From the NCBI GenBank assembly GCA_013153135.1, contig JAADFA010000136.1, forward strand, positions 1-9,443: a DNA stretch of 9,443 bases, in the 5' to 3' direction. The notes below the pieces were generated by a model that was given only the letters and a program-made list of their open reading frames with translations, had not been told where the DNA came from and ran no database searches. The number at the start of each line of letters is the position of its first letter. Within the stretch, counting starts at the first letter, position 1. The stretch is from Chloroflexota bacterium. GTDB taxonomy: Bacteria; Chloroflexota; Anaerolineae; Anaerolineales; DRMV01. Below are positions 1 to 7,503 of the stretch, piece after piece. The translations under genes and the position numbers were made by a program.

Positions 1-959
1 CCTTTCGGCTGGAACCTGGCCAAGCCGCATTGATCCACACAGGCGGCATGTTGCCCGAGGGCGCGGACGCGGTGGTGATGCTGGAGCATACTCAGCAGAG
101 CCGCGAAGATGAAGTTGAAGTGCTCAAGGCCGTTGCGGTGGGGGAGAACGTCATTGATGTCGGCGAAGACGTGGCCCAAGGGCAACGCATCATTCCCGCG
201 GGGACGCGCGTGCGCGCTGCCGAGATCGGGGGCCTCATGGCCCTCGGACGAACTCAGGTACAAGTGCGGCGCTTAGCGACCGTGGGCATCATTTCTACAG
301 GCGACGAGGTTGTGCCCCCTGAGGAACCGGCTGGCCCAGGTCGTGTGCGGGACATCAACTCCTATACCTTGAGCGCGATCGTACAACAGTGGGCCGCGAT
401 CCCCAAACGGTATGGCATTGTGCCCGATGACCCCGAAGCCCTGTATCAGGTTGCCTCGCGTGCGTTCCGCGAGTGTGATATGGTGGTGATTACCGCGGGT
501 TCCTCGGCCAGCACGCGGGATATGACCGCGGACGTGGTAAACCGTTTGGGTGAGCCTGGCGTGTTGGTGCACGGGCTGCGCCTCAAGCCGGGCAAACCCA
601 CCATCCTGGGCGTCGCGGCAGGCAAGCCTATCGTTGGCCTGCCCGGCAACCCAGTGAGCGCGTTTATCAACATGTTATGGTTCGTCGTGCCTGCGCTGGA
701 GCGGCTTCAGGCCGCGCGGCCGCGGCCCTGGCCGCGCTGGCGCGCGGTGTTGCGCAACAACGCACCCTCCGAAGCCGGCCGTGAGGAATGGATCCCCGTG
801 CGACTGCACGAGACGCCCAACGGCTTTGAGGCCGAGGTCGTCTTTTACAAGAGCAACCTGATCTTCCGCCTGGTCGAGGCCGATGGGTTGATCCGCGTGC
901 CCGCGGACGCGACCGGCCTCCCGGCGGGGACCGAGCTGGATGTGTACGCGCTTCAGTAG
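1..959 (+). CDS. moeA: Molybdopterin molybdenumtransferase, MoeA family (5' end outside window)
   Basis: MoeA inserts molybdate into adenylylated molybdopterin in the cytoplasm, the last general step of molybdenum cofactor synthesis. The reading frame is open from base 3 and gives 318 visible residues. Full-length members have about 400, so roughly 80-90 N-terminal residues lie upstream. The first visible part carries the family motif TGGMLPEGADAVV. The MoCF-biosynthesis (molybdopterin-binding) domain runs from about residue 90 to 225, with ISTGDEV (about 97-103), RDINSYTL, the loop ITAGSSASTRDMT (about 163-175), KPGKPT (about 196-201) and GLPGNPVSAF (about 212-221). The C-terminal MoeA_C beta-barrel domain occupies about residues 243-318. 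A TTG at base 30 is only an internal codon and not the real start. The loop is usually GGxSVG-like, so the SSAST form here is slightly unusual. The gene ends at TAG and faces fumC convergently across a shared hairpin. Confidence 0.95.
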   Translation, partial: FRLEPGQAALIHTGGMLPEGADAVVMLEHTQQSREDEVEVLKAVAVGENVIDVGEDVAQGQRIIPAGTRVRAAEIGGLMALGRTQVQVRRLATVGIISTGDEVVPPEEPAGPGRVRDINSYTLSAIVQQWAAIPKRYGIVPDDPEALYQVASRAFRECDMVVITAGSSASTRDMTADVVNRLGEPGVLVHGLRLKPGKPTILGVAAGKPIVGLPGNPVSAFINMLWFVVPALERLQAARPRPWPRWRAVLRNNAPSEAGREEWIPVRLHETPNGFEAEVVFYKSNLIFRLVEADGLIRVPADATGLPAGTELDVYALQ

Positions 960-989
960 CGTTTGACGCGGGGTGACCAAGGAGTTACC

Positions 990-1017
990 AAGGGCCCGCC
1001 GAGCATGGCGGGCCCTT
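990..1017. terminator. Hairpin between convergent moeA and fumC
   Basis: There is a perfect 11-bp inverted repeat, AAGGGCCCGCC, with a 6-base loop (GAGCAT), halfway between the two stop codons. It can serve both strands. Neither side has a strong T-tract, so intrinsic termination may be inefficient or need Rho. The core GGCGGGCC recurs in the uppS terminator at 7853-7878. Confidence 0.7.
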
Positions 1018-1044
1018 AGGCTTTCAGGTGCGGGCACGCTGAAT

Positions 1045-2457
1045 CTAGGCCTTGCGCTTGCGCAGCCCGGGCTCGGTGAGCTTGCGCGGGTCAAGTACCT
1101 TTTCAGCTTCCTCGGGCGTGAGCAAGCCCATTTCGATGACCACTTCTTTGACGGTCTTGCCTTCGCGCAAAGCTTTCTTCACCACTTCTGCGGCCTTGTC
1201 GTACCCGATAATGGGGTTGAGCGCGGTGCCAAGGATGGGGTTGCGTTCGACCAGGCGGGTGATGTGTTCCTCATTGACCTGGAAGTCCGTCAGAGCCTTA
1301 TCGGCCAGCACGCGCGCGGCGTTGCCTAAAATCTTGATAGATTGAAGCAGGTTGTGTGCGATGACGGGCAGCATGACGTTGAGCTGGAAGTCACCCAGCG
1401 CGCCGCCCCAGGTGATGGCTGCATCGTTCCCGAAGACCTGGGCTGCGACCATGCGCACGGCCTCGGGGATGACGGGGTTAACCTTGCCAGGCATGATGGA
1501 CGACCCCGGCTGCAGGGCCTTGAGCCGGATCTCTTGCAAACCCGCGATGGGCCCGCTGTTCATCCAGCGCAGGTCGTTCGCAATCTTCATGAGGCTCGCG
1601 GCAATGGTTTTGAGCGCGCCACTGAGCTCCACCGCGGCATCTTGCGCGGATTGGGCTTCGAAGTGATTTTCGGCCTCCCGGAAGGGCAGACCGGTCAACC
1701 GGCTGAGCTCCGCGGCCACGCGGCGCCCGAACTCCGGATGTGTGTTTACGCCTGTGCCCACCGCGGTGCCGCCAATGGCCAGCTCGGCCAGATGCTTGAG
1801 CGCGGCGTCCAGGCGCTCCAGGCCCAGCTCCACCTGCCGCGCCCAGCCCGAGAACTCCTGCCCCAGCCGGATGGGCATCGCGTCCATGAGGTGCGTGCGC
1901 CCGGTCTTGACCAAGTGGTCCCAATCCTCCACGCGCGCGCGGATCACATCGAGCAAGTGTTGCAGCCCGGGCCAGAGGATTTGATCGACCTCAAGGTACG
2001 CGGCCACGTGGATTGCAGTGGGTATGACGTCGTTGGACGATTGGCCCATGTTCACGTGGTCGTTAGGATGAACCGGGCTCTTGGTGCCCAGGGGTTGCCC
2101 CAGGATTTCGTTCGCCCGGTTCGCAATGACCTCGTTCGCGTTCATATTCGTGCTGGTGCCCGAGCCGGTTTGGAAGATATCGAGGGGAAAGTGGTCATCC
2201 CACTTGCCTGCAGCGACCTCTTCTGCTGCCTGCATAATGGCCTTTGCCCGCGTTTCGTCCAACAGGCCCAGTTCGTGGTTGACTTTGGCCGCGGCGTACT
2301 TAATCAGCCCCAGAGCCTGAATGAATACGCGCGGGAAACGGATGCCGCTGATGGGGAAGTTTTCCAGCGCGCGCTGGGTTTGCGCACCCCAATACGCGCT
2401 CGCGGGGACTCGGACTTCGCCCAGAGAATCCCGTTCAATGCGATATTCCTCCGTCAT
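1045..2457 (-). CDS. fumC: Class II fumarate hydratase
   Basis: The enzyme reversibly hydrates fumarate to L-malate in the TCA cycle. It is an iron-free homotetramer in the cytoplasm. The protein has 470 residues, normal for the family. Visible motifs are QTGSGTSTNMNANEV (96-110), HPNDHVNMGQSSND (130-143), TGRTHLMDAMP (185-195), in which H189 matches the catalytic histidine region of E. coli FumC, and the superfamily signature GSSIMPGKVNP (318-328) with the active-site serine loop. The frame stays open further upstream into the neighbouring gene, but the ATG at 2457 gives the canonical N-terminus (MTEEYRIERDSLG). AAAGGAGG lies about 7 bases before it, so that start is preferred. It is the last gene of the gltX-HAD-fumC unit, 85 bases after the phosphatase gene. 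The signatures are also shared by aspartase and argininosuccinate lyase, but overall similarity clearly favours fumarase. Confidence 0.97.
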   Translation of the reverse strand: MTEEYRIERDSLGEVRVPASAYWGAQTQRALENFPISGIRFPRVFIQALGLIKYAAAKVNHELGLLDETRAKAIMQAAEEVAAGKWDDHFPLDIFQTGSGTSTNMNANEVIANRANEILGQPLGTKSPVHPNDHVNMGQSSNDVIPTAIHVAAYLEVDQILWPGLQHLLDVIRARVEDWDHLVKTGRTHLMDAMPIRLGQEFSGWARQVELGLERLDAALKHLAELAIGGTAVGTGVNTHPEFGRRVAAELSRLTGLPFREAENHFEAQSAQDAAVELSGALKTIAASLMKIANDLRWMNSGPIAGLQEIRLKALQPGSSIMPGKVNPVIPEAVRMVAAQVFGNDAAITWGGALGDFQLNVMLPVIAHNLLQSIKILGNAARVLADKALTDFQVNEEHITRLVERNPILGTALNPIIGYDKAAEVVKKALREGKTVKEVVIEMGLLTPEEAEKVLDPRKLTEPGLRKRKA

Positions 2458-2471
2458 TTGACGCCTCCTTT

Positions 2472-2499
2472 GGCGGATGAATGCCGAACGCTGTCCGCC
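2472..2499 (-). other. Weak hairpin just upstream of the fumC ribosome-binding site
   Basis: GGCGGA and TCCGCC are separated by 16 bases and end directly before AAAGGAGG. On the minus-strand transcript this could influence translation of fumC or mark an mRNA processing site. The stem is only 6 bp, so chance is quite possible. On the plus strand it is followed by TTTT, but no plus-strand gene ends here. Confidence 0.25.
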
Positions 2500-2542
2500 T
2501 TTTAGGATACTCCTCTGGGTCTTGGCCGCCAAGGGACGATGG

Positions 2543-3250
2543 TCATTTCTGCTCAGGCGAGGTGCTTGAAACCTTATCCATGAGGACAGGCCAGTTGCGG
2601 GAATGGGCCACGTTGGCCAGCTCGGCATCGGGTGCGACCGCGACCGGATGCCCAACGCTTTCGAGCAGGGGGAGGTCCGAGATCGCGTCACCATAAGCCC
2701 ATGCGTCGCGCGGCCGCGCGTCCCATCCCTGGGCTCGCACATAAGCCCAGGCGCGTCGGGGCTTTTCGGGCCCGATGACCGGGGCCCGGGCCCGACCTGT
2801 ATAACGGCCGTTCCGCACTTCAAAGGGCGTTGCAACCACGTGCTGCACGCCCAGATGGCGCGCAATACGGCTCATCAGAGGCCGTGGCCCGGAAGATACC
2901 AAGACCACTTGATGCCCCTGCTCCTGATGCCAGCGCAGGCGCTCCAGGGAAACGGGTCGCCATTGATCGGCCAGGTAGACATTAACGACCCAGTCCCATA
3001 CCTCGTTCGCTCGTTGTTCGCTGTAGCCGCGTACATACCACGCGAGGTGTTGGGCCCATTGGCCTCGGGCAATGTGTTGGGGCAACACGCGTGCCTTATA
3101 GAGCAGAAAGAGCGGGAAGTGATAGGCCCAAAACAGGCGATGCGTCCAGCGGCGGAGTCCATGGTGTTGAAAATAGGCCATGATGCCCCGCCATACGTGG
3201 CCGCGCGTCAGGGTGCCATCTACATCAAAGAACGCAACGATCGGCCGCAT
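2543..3250 (-). CDS. HAD-IB family phosphatase (SerB-like), substrate unknown
   Basis: This is a haloacid dehalogenase-superfamily hydrolase of the IB subfamily, which also contains phosphoserine phosphatase. It is presumably a cytoplasmic phosphomonoesterase. The protein has 235 residues. All four HAD motifs are present: motif I DVDGT (9-13, nucleophile D9 and acid D11), motif II VSSG (118-121), motif III lysine K163 in PEKPRR, and motif IV GDAISDLPLL (187-196) with the Mg-binding D188 and D192. The stretch from about 14 to 105 forms the helical C1 cap and is rich in aromatic residues and arginine, unlike a typical SerB cap. The substrate is therefore not assigned. The ATG at 3250 is 10 bases after the gltX stop. 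Its ribosome-binding site, TGAGGAG, contains the gltX stop codon, which suggests translational coupling. It may be a house-cleaning phosphatase or a SerB substitute; the sequence alone does not decide. Confidence 0.92.
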   Translation of the reverse strand: MRPIVAFFDVDGTLTRGHVWRGIMAYFQHHGLRRWTHRLFWAYHFPLFLLYKARVLPQHIARGQWAQHLAWYVRGYSEQRANEVWDWVVNVYLADQWRPVSLERLRWHQEQGHQVVLVSSGPRPLMSRIARHLGVQHVVATPFEVRNGRYTGRARAPVIGPEKPRRAWAYVRAQGWDARPRDAWAYGDAISDLPLLESVGHPVAVAPDAELANVAHSRNWPVLMDKVSSTSPEQK

Positions 3251-3260
3251 GGCGCGCTCC

Positions 3261-4781
3261 TCAGGTGTTGTTGGCCTGCTGGTGGACCATGGCTTCGAGC
3301 AGCTCGACCGCGCGGCGCATACGTTCTAGGACTTTATCCCGGCCCACGATTTCCATGGTTTCAAATAGCGGCGGGCTGACCCGTTGCCCTGTGACGGCTA
3401 CACGGATGAGGCCAAACACGTGCCGCGCCTTGAGCCCGAGCTCCTCAACCAAGGCGCGCAACGGTGGCTCGGTGGTGCTGGCTTTCATATCGGGCAGGGC
3501 CTCGAGCACAGCCAGCGCGCGCCGCGCGACCTCCAGCGCCTGTTCGGGTGTGAGCCCTTTGGGCACCAGCTCTTTGGGGTCGGGTTGGACGTCGTCCTCG
3601 AAGAAAAAGCCCGCGATGCGCACCGCATCGTCCAGGGTCACGATGCGGGTTTGGATGAGGGGCACAATGGGGAGTAAATCCTGTTCGGTAACCTGCGTAT
3701 AACCCGCTTTGTGGAAGAAAGGGACCAGGCGCCGCGCGAGCTCGTCGGGTGGGAGCGCGCGCACATGCAGCCCTTGAAAGTGATCCAGCTTATCAAAGTT
3801 CACCGCGGCCGGTGATGGCTTAAGGCGCTCGAGGCTGAATTTTTCGATAAGGTCCTGCATGGTGAAGAATTCCGTTCGATCGTCGTAGCTCCAACCCATG
3901 AGCGCGAGCCAGTTGTTGACGGCTTCGGGGATGTACCCAAACTCGCGCAAGTCGCGGATCAGAACGGACTTGTGCCCCTTACGGAACGCGGCCACATCGC
4001 GCTTGCTGATTTTGCCCTTGCCCGAGGGTTTGAGAAAGAGGGAGAGATGCACCCAAACAGGCTCTTCCCAACCGAACGCGCGGTACAGGTGTACGTGGAC
4101 CGGAAAGGTCGAGAGCCACTCGGCTCCGCGGAGTACGTGGGTGATGCCCATGAGGTGGTCGTCCACAACCACAGCCAGGTGGTAGGTCGGCATGCCGTCA
4201 GATTTGAGCAGAATGAAGTCGTCCAAGTCTTTGTTCGCGACCCGGATGGGGCCGCGGATGAGGTCATGCGCGACGATCTCGCCTTCGCGCGGGGCTTTGA
4301 ACCGGATGACGTGGGGCTCACCAGCCTCGACCCGCCGTTTGGCTTCTTCGGGTGGGATGTTACGACAATGGCCGTCGTAGCGCGGGGGTAGGCCTTGTTT
4401 GCGGCGCTCTTCGCGCAAGCGGCGGAGTCGTTCGGGTGAGCAAAAGCAATAGTATGCGTGCCCGCGTTCGACCAGCTCCTCAGCGTATTGTCGGTAGAGG
4501 GCCGCGCGTTCGGATTGGCGGTAAGGCCCGACGGGACCGCCTTTATCCGGCCCCTCGTCCCATTCCAGTCCGAGCCAGCGCAGGTTTTCCATCAAATCTT
4601 GCTCGGAATCCGGTTGGTAGCGTTTGCGATCCGTATCTTCGATGCGCAGGATGAATTGCCCGCCTGTTTGGCGAGCGAGCAGGTAGTTGAACAAGGCCGC
4701 GCGCGCGCCGCCAATATGCAGATATCCCGTGGGAGATGGCGCAAACCGCACCCGGGCGGGTTTTCGCTCTGCGTTGCTCAT
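3261..4781 (-). CDS. gltX: Glutamyl-tRNA synthetase
   Basis: This class Ic aminoacyl-tRNA synthetase charges tRNA-Glu with glutamate. In organisms without GlnRS it also mischarges tRNA-Gln for GatCAB. The protein has 506 residues. The Rossmann fold opens with RFAPSPTGYLHIGGAR (12-27), containing the HIGH-type motif HIGG. RIEDTD follows at 46-51, and the KMSKS-type loop GKGKISKRD at 254-262. A cysteine cluster, CFC at 112-114 and C139, resembles the zinc-binding insertion of many bacterial GluRS. The C-terminal anticodon-binding cage extends from about 320 to the end. The ATG at 4779-4781 is preceded by GAAGGAGG at good spacing. It is the first gene of a three-gene unit, with a TATAAT box about 75 bases upstream of the start. 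Whether the enzyme is discriminating cannot be told without an alignment. Confidence 0.97.
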   Translation of the reverse strand: MSNAERKPARVRFAPSPTGYLHIGGARAALFNYLLARQTGGQFILRIEDTDRKRYQPDSEQDLMENLRWLGLEWDEGPDKGGPVGPYRQSERAALYRQYAEELVERGHAYYCFCSPERLRRLREERRKQGLPPRYDGHCRNIPPEEAKRRVEAGEPHVIRFKAPREGEIVAHDLIRGPIRVANKDLDDFILLKSDGMPTYHLAVVVDDHLMGITHVLRGAEWLSTFPVHVHLYRAFGWEEPVWVHLSLFLKPSGKGKISKRDVAAFRKGHKSVLIRDLREFGYIPEAVNNWLALMGWSYDDRTEFFTMQDLIEKFSLERLKPSPAAVNFDKLDHFQGLHVRALPPDELARRLVPFFHKAGYTQVTEQDLLPIVPLIQTRIVTLDDAVRIAGFFFEDDVQPDPKELVPKGLTPEQALEVARRALAVLEALPDMKASTTEPPLRALVEELGLKARHVFGLIRVAVTGQRVSPPLFETMEIVGRDKVLERMRRAVELLEAMVHQQANNT

Positions 4782-4854
4782 CGCCGCGCCTCCTTCAGGC
4801 TTCTAGGTGCCCAGTCGCAAGGGCAAGGCCACGCGACCGGAATCGTGCTCGAGC

Positions 4855-4860
4855 ATTATA
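4855..4860 (-). promoter_or_regulatory. Probable -10 box of the gltX operon promoter
   Basis: The minus strand reads TATAAT, a perfect sigma-70/SigA -10 hexamer, about 75 bases before the gltX start codon. No convincing -35 hexamer lies 16-18 bases upstream and there is no TG extension, so strength is uncertain. It lies in the 151-base divergent region between gltX and the lipoprotein gene. No clear promoter for the plus-strand gene could be read there. Confidence 0.45.
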
Positions 4861-4932
4861 CCGCGTGTGACGAACGCGATACCTAAGGCGTCTAAGTCCA
4901 CGGGGGATACCTCAGGCCAAGGAGGTGTGCGA

Positions 4933-6384
4933 ATGCGTTGGGTACGATGGCTAATCTTCCTTATGTTCGCGTGGAGTTTGACCGCGTGCGCTGGTGCCGA
5001 TGATCTGCCCGAACCTCCGGCCGCGGGTCTGGTTCCGACGCCTGATCTGGGGGCCGCGCCTCCCCTGCCCACGTTGCCCGATGTTGGGCTTCCTGAGGCC
5101 ACGCCGCCCGAGATCTCGGTGCCCGAGCTACCTGTGCCGAGCGATGGCTCGCTGCCTTCGCTACCACCCCTGCCAACCTTGCCCGTTCCCTTGCCTGAGA
5201 CGCTTCCGACGTTGCCGCCTTTGCCGACTTTGCCTGTAGAGACTCCATCCGACCAGCTGACCGCGTTCGCGACCCCCGATTGGTCCCAAGTGCAGACGTT
5301 GGCAGATCAAATTGCGGTGCAAAGCCAGACGCTGCAAACGTCGTTGCAATCTGTCCTGGATGCCGCTAGCGCGTTGCAGGCGGCCGCGACCACGGACGAA
5401 ATGGCTCAACTGGCGGACCGTATGGTTTCGCTCGCAGAACAAGCGCTCCAAGACGCCGCCCAGCTCGCTGTGACCGCGGACGATATCAACTATCGCATCG
5501 ACCAATCTGAGGACACTACGTTGCAGCTCTCGGATGACATCGGCGAGATGGCCGATCGAATCGGCGAAATGGCGGACCGTATCTTGTGGACTGAGGAACA
5601 AATCGGCATTATGGCCGACCGTATTGTGGAAAGTGAGTACTTGATCAACACTGGAACGCAGGAGACCTTGGAGCAGCTGCGTGCGGCCTTGGATCAAGTG
5701 GCTGCGGAAACCCAGGCCATTATGGAGCACCAGGAAAACATGCTCGAACTCCTCCAATCGAGCGAGGTCGCCGAGACCAGCGATCAAACGGAAAGCGATA
5801 CCGCGGATTCCTCATCGTCGTCCAGCACGTCAGACAGTACGTCAGATGGCACGAGCTCCTCGAGCTCGACCGGGGCCGTGGTGGTTGCGGGTGGTGCCGT
5901 GCCCGTGGGGGGGATGGCCGCTGGGGTCGGGACTTCGTCCCAACCTCTTACCCCGCGACGGTTAGAAGTGATCGCCCGATGTTTGCAGCTGGACGCGATG
6001 GATTTGCAACAGCAGGATCTCAGCGCGGCGCAAGCCCAGGCGCTGACTCTGCCCCAGGGCCCGGATCAGCAAGGGCTTGTGGAACGCCTCCGCCGTGCGG
6101 CTAACGACGCGAATCAAATCGCTACCCTGGCCTCGGGGCTGTACGCTCAGGCACGCGCGAGCCAAACCATGACCCCCGCACTGCGTGGGGCCGCGATACA
6201 GGCCTATCAAGGATTGGCTGCGTATGTGCAAGACCTGAATCAGGCTTTACAGCAAGCCCAGGTTTTGGCTGAGCGCACGGGCGATGCGGAGCTTATGGCT
6301 CGGATTGAAACCGCACGCTTGCGTGCGGAGCATCTATACCAGTGTGTACGAGAATTGGGTTTGGGTTTGAGCAGCCTGCGCTAA
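4933..6384 (+). CDS. Uncharacterised lipoprotein with proline-rich stalk and MADRI heptad coiled coil
   Basis: No known function was recognised. The ATG at 4933 is chosen because AAGGAGG sits 7 bases upstream and because it starts a clean lipoprotein signal: MRWVRW, a hydrophobic core, and lipobox LTAC with the lipidated Cys at residue 19. The frame is open 42 codons further upstream, but that stretch looks non-coding. The mature protein (483 residues in total) has these parts. Residues 24-108 are proline-rich, with LPPLPTLPV at 77-85 and 94-102. Residues about 118-275 are a long acidic, Gln/Ala-rich coiled coil. Within it, Ile recurs every 7 residues (203, 210, 217, 224, 231, 238), with Met at 206, 213 and 227, in the repeat xIGxMADR. 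Residues about 276-313 are a Ser/Thr/Asp linker. Residues 314-334 are a Gly/Ala/Val patch. The rest, about 340-483, is a helical domain with only two cysteines (C350, C471). It is probably anchored to the outer face of the membrane with its coiled coil extended into the wall. It is monocistronic. Confidence 0.88.
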   Translation: MRWVRWLIFLMFAWSLTACAGADDLPEPPAAGLVPTPDLGAAPPLPTLPDVGLPEATPPEISVPELPVPSDGSLPSLPPLPTLPVPLPETLPTLPPLPTLPVETPSDQLTAFATPDWSQVQTLADQIAVQSQTLQTSLQSVLDAASALQAAATTDEMAQLADRMVSLAEQALQDAAQLAVTADDINYRIDQSEDTTLQLSDDIGEMADRIGEMADRILWTEEQIGIMADRIVESEYLINTGTQETLEQLRAALDQVAAETQAIMEHQENMLELLQSSEVAETSDQTESDTADSSSSSSTSDSTSDGTSSSSSTGAVVVAGGAVPVGGMAAGVGTSSQPLTPRRLEVIARCLQLDAMDLQQQDLSAAQAQALTLPQGPDQQGLVERLRRAANDANQIATLASGLYAQARASQTMTPALRGAAIQAYQGLAAYVQDLNQALQQAQVLAERTGDAELMARIETARLRAEHLYQCVRELGLGLSSLR

Positions 6385-6428
6385 GATGATGGCCCCCCGC
6401 CTCCAAGGCGGACGGCTTCCTCCCTCCA

Positions 6429-6477
6429 CCTTGCGCGGTGTGTTCGCCAAAAGGCGGCGCGCCGCGCAAGGCTTTTT
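6429..6477 (+). terminator. Terminator of the lipoprotein gene
   Basis: The 10-bp stem CCTTGCGCGG / CCGCGCAAGG encloses a smaller hairpin (CGCC-AAAA-GGCG at 6445-6456). It is followed at once by CTTTTTG on the plus strand. It lies 45 bases after the lipoprotein stop and just beyond the convergent rsmG stop. The minus-strand side lacks a T-tract, so it mainly serves the lipoprotein transcript. A smaller CCGCC/GGCGG hairpin precedes it at 6397-6411. Confidence 0.75.
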
Positions 6478-6484
6478 GAGGAGC

Positions 6485-7210
6485 TTACAACGGACGTTTG
6501 GCCGGAATGCCCGGCCGCCGGGGGTATCGCGTGGGTGTGGGATGGGTCTTGCGCAGCCACACCAATGTGCGGGGGTAAGGTAAGCCCTGGACGGGGATTA
6601 CTCGCTCGAGGGTAAGGCCTAACACATCCAGCGCTCGCTGCGCTTGGGCGATTTCGTCTTGGACGCGCGAGCCTTTGTAGACGACGAGGCGCCCCCCAGG
6701 CCGCACCAAAGGCGCCATGTATTCCAGGACGGTGGGCAAGCTGGCTACGGCGCGGGCGAAGGCCCAATCATATTGCTCGCGATGTGCGGGGTCGTGGCCT
6801 ATGACCTCTGCGCGTTGAGCCAAGACTTCTACAGGCCGCTGCAAAGCCTCAGCTACGTCCCGCAGAAAGCGAGCTTTTTTACCTGTAGCCTCAATGAGGG
6901 TAAACGAGCTATCGGGGAACCACAGCGCCAGGGGCCACCCGGGGATCCCGGCGCCTGAGCCCACATCCACAGCCCGTTGGTGGTGGAGGTTGAGACCATG
7001 GGGGATGGGGCTCAATGCGTCTGCGATAAGGTGAAGCCAAAGGGCTTCGGGTTCGCGATAGGCTGTGAGGTTGGTGTGTTGGTTCGCGCGGGCAAGTAAG
7101 TCAACATAACGCGCAAAAGCCCGCCATTGGGCGGGCGAAGGCTCGAGCGACCATTGCCGAAAAACGTCCCGCACCTTGGGCGGGGGGACGGACTGCATGT
7201 CCGCGGGCAC
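6485..7210 (-). CDS. rsmG: 16S rRNA (guanine527-N7)-methyltransferase RsmG (GidB)
   Basis: RsmG uses S-adenosylmethionine to methylate N7 of G527 in 16S rRNA, in the 530 loop near the decoding site. In other bacteria its loss gives low-level streptomycin resistance. The protein has 241 residues. Visible features are NLTA (47-50), the SAM-binding motif DVGSGAGIPGWPLA (82-95), IEATGKKARFL (106-116), ARAVA (152-156), PGGRLVVYKG (171-180), and the conserved C-terminal tail (about 219-241) ending YPRRPGIPAKRPL. The start is GTG at 7210 with GAGG six bases upstream. An ATG four codons inside (7198) lacks a ribosome-binding site and is less likely. It follows infA by 27 bases and probably shares its transcript. 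It is not linked here to mnmG or parAB, the usual neighbours in many genomes. Confidence 0.95.
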   Translation of the reverse strand: MPADMQSVPPPKVRDVFRQWSLEPSPAQWRAFARYVDLLARANQHTNLTAYREPEALWLHLIADALSPIPHGLNLHHQRAVDVGSGAGIPGWPLALWFPDSSFTLIEATGKKARFLRDVAEALQRPVEVLAQRAEVIGHDPAHREQYDWAFARAVASLPTVLEYMAPLVRPGGRLVVYKGSRVQDEIAQAQRALDVLGLTLERVIPVQGLPYPRTLVWLRKTHPTPTRYPRRPGIPAKRPL

Positions 7211-7237
7211 GGCCTGCCTCGTCGTGCGGTTGGGAGG

Positions 7238-7465
7238 TTAGCTTACACGTTTCTTGTAGCGATAAACGATGCGTCCCCGGGTGAGGTCGTAGGGCGAGAT
7301 CTCGACCTTTACCCGGTCCCCGCGTAAGATGCGGATGTAATGCTTGCGCATCCGACCTGAAAGATAGGCTAAAATCGTATGCCCATTATCCAGCTTGACC
7401 CGGAATTGCGTATCGGGCAGTGCCTCAACAACGACCCCTTCCACCTCAATCTTATCTCCACCCAT
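7238..7465 (-). CDS. infA: Translation initiation factor IF-1
   Basis: IF-1 binds the A site of the 30S subunit and supports IF-2 and IF-3 during initiation. The 75-residue protein is a single OB (S1-like) fold. Hallmarks are KIEVEGVVVEALPDTQFRV (5-23), NGHTILAYLSGRMRKHYIRI and the closing RGRIVYRYK. ATG at 7465 has AGGAGG about 10 bases upstream, a slightly long spacing. It sits between rpsU (38 bases upstream) and rsmG (27 bases downstream). In many bacteria infA lies in the ribosomal protein region near rpmJ and rpsM, so this position is different. Confidence 0.97.
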   Translation of the reverse strand: MGGDKIEVEGVVVEALPDTQFRVKLDNGHTILAYLSGRMRKHYIRILRGDRVKVEISPYDLTRGRIVYRYKKRVS

Positions 7466-7503
7466 AGCCCTATAACCTCCTGGGTAAACGCCCTATTATT
7501 CGG

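Noticed and set aside
1342..2505. Long plus-strand open frame (387 codons) opposite fumC
   Set aside because: It mirrors fumC on the other strand. High GC content makes stops rare in antisense frames, and the protein has no recognisable features.
2521..2533. Small CTTGG/CCAAG hairpin after the HAD gene as a possible terminator
   Set aside because: It has only 5 bp with a 3-base loop and no T-tract. The HAD and fumC genes look co-transcribed.
2458..2865. 136-codon upstream extension of the fumC frame
   Set aside because: It overlaps the HAD gene in another frame. The ATG at 2457 has a strong ribosome-binding site and the family's normal N-terminus.
2603..3379. 258-codon plus-strand frame opposite the HAD and gltX genes
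   Set aside because: It is antisense to two well-supported genes and has no recognisable motif.
4807..4932. 42-codon upstream extension of the lipoprotein frame
   Set aside because: It would bury the signal peptide. The ATG at 4933 has a perfect ribosome-binding site and begins the lipoprotein signal directly.
4861..4932. Search for a promoter of the lipoprotein gene in the divergent region
   Set aside because: Candidate hexamers such as GATACC have no matching -35 at proper distance, so no call is made.
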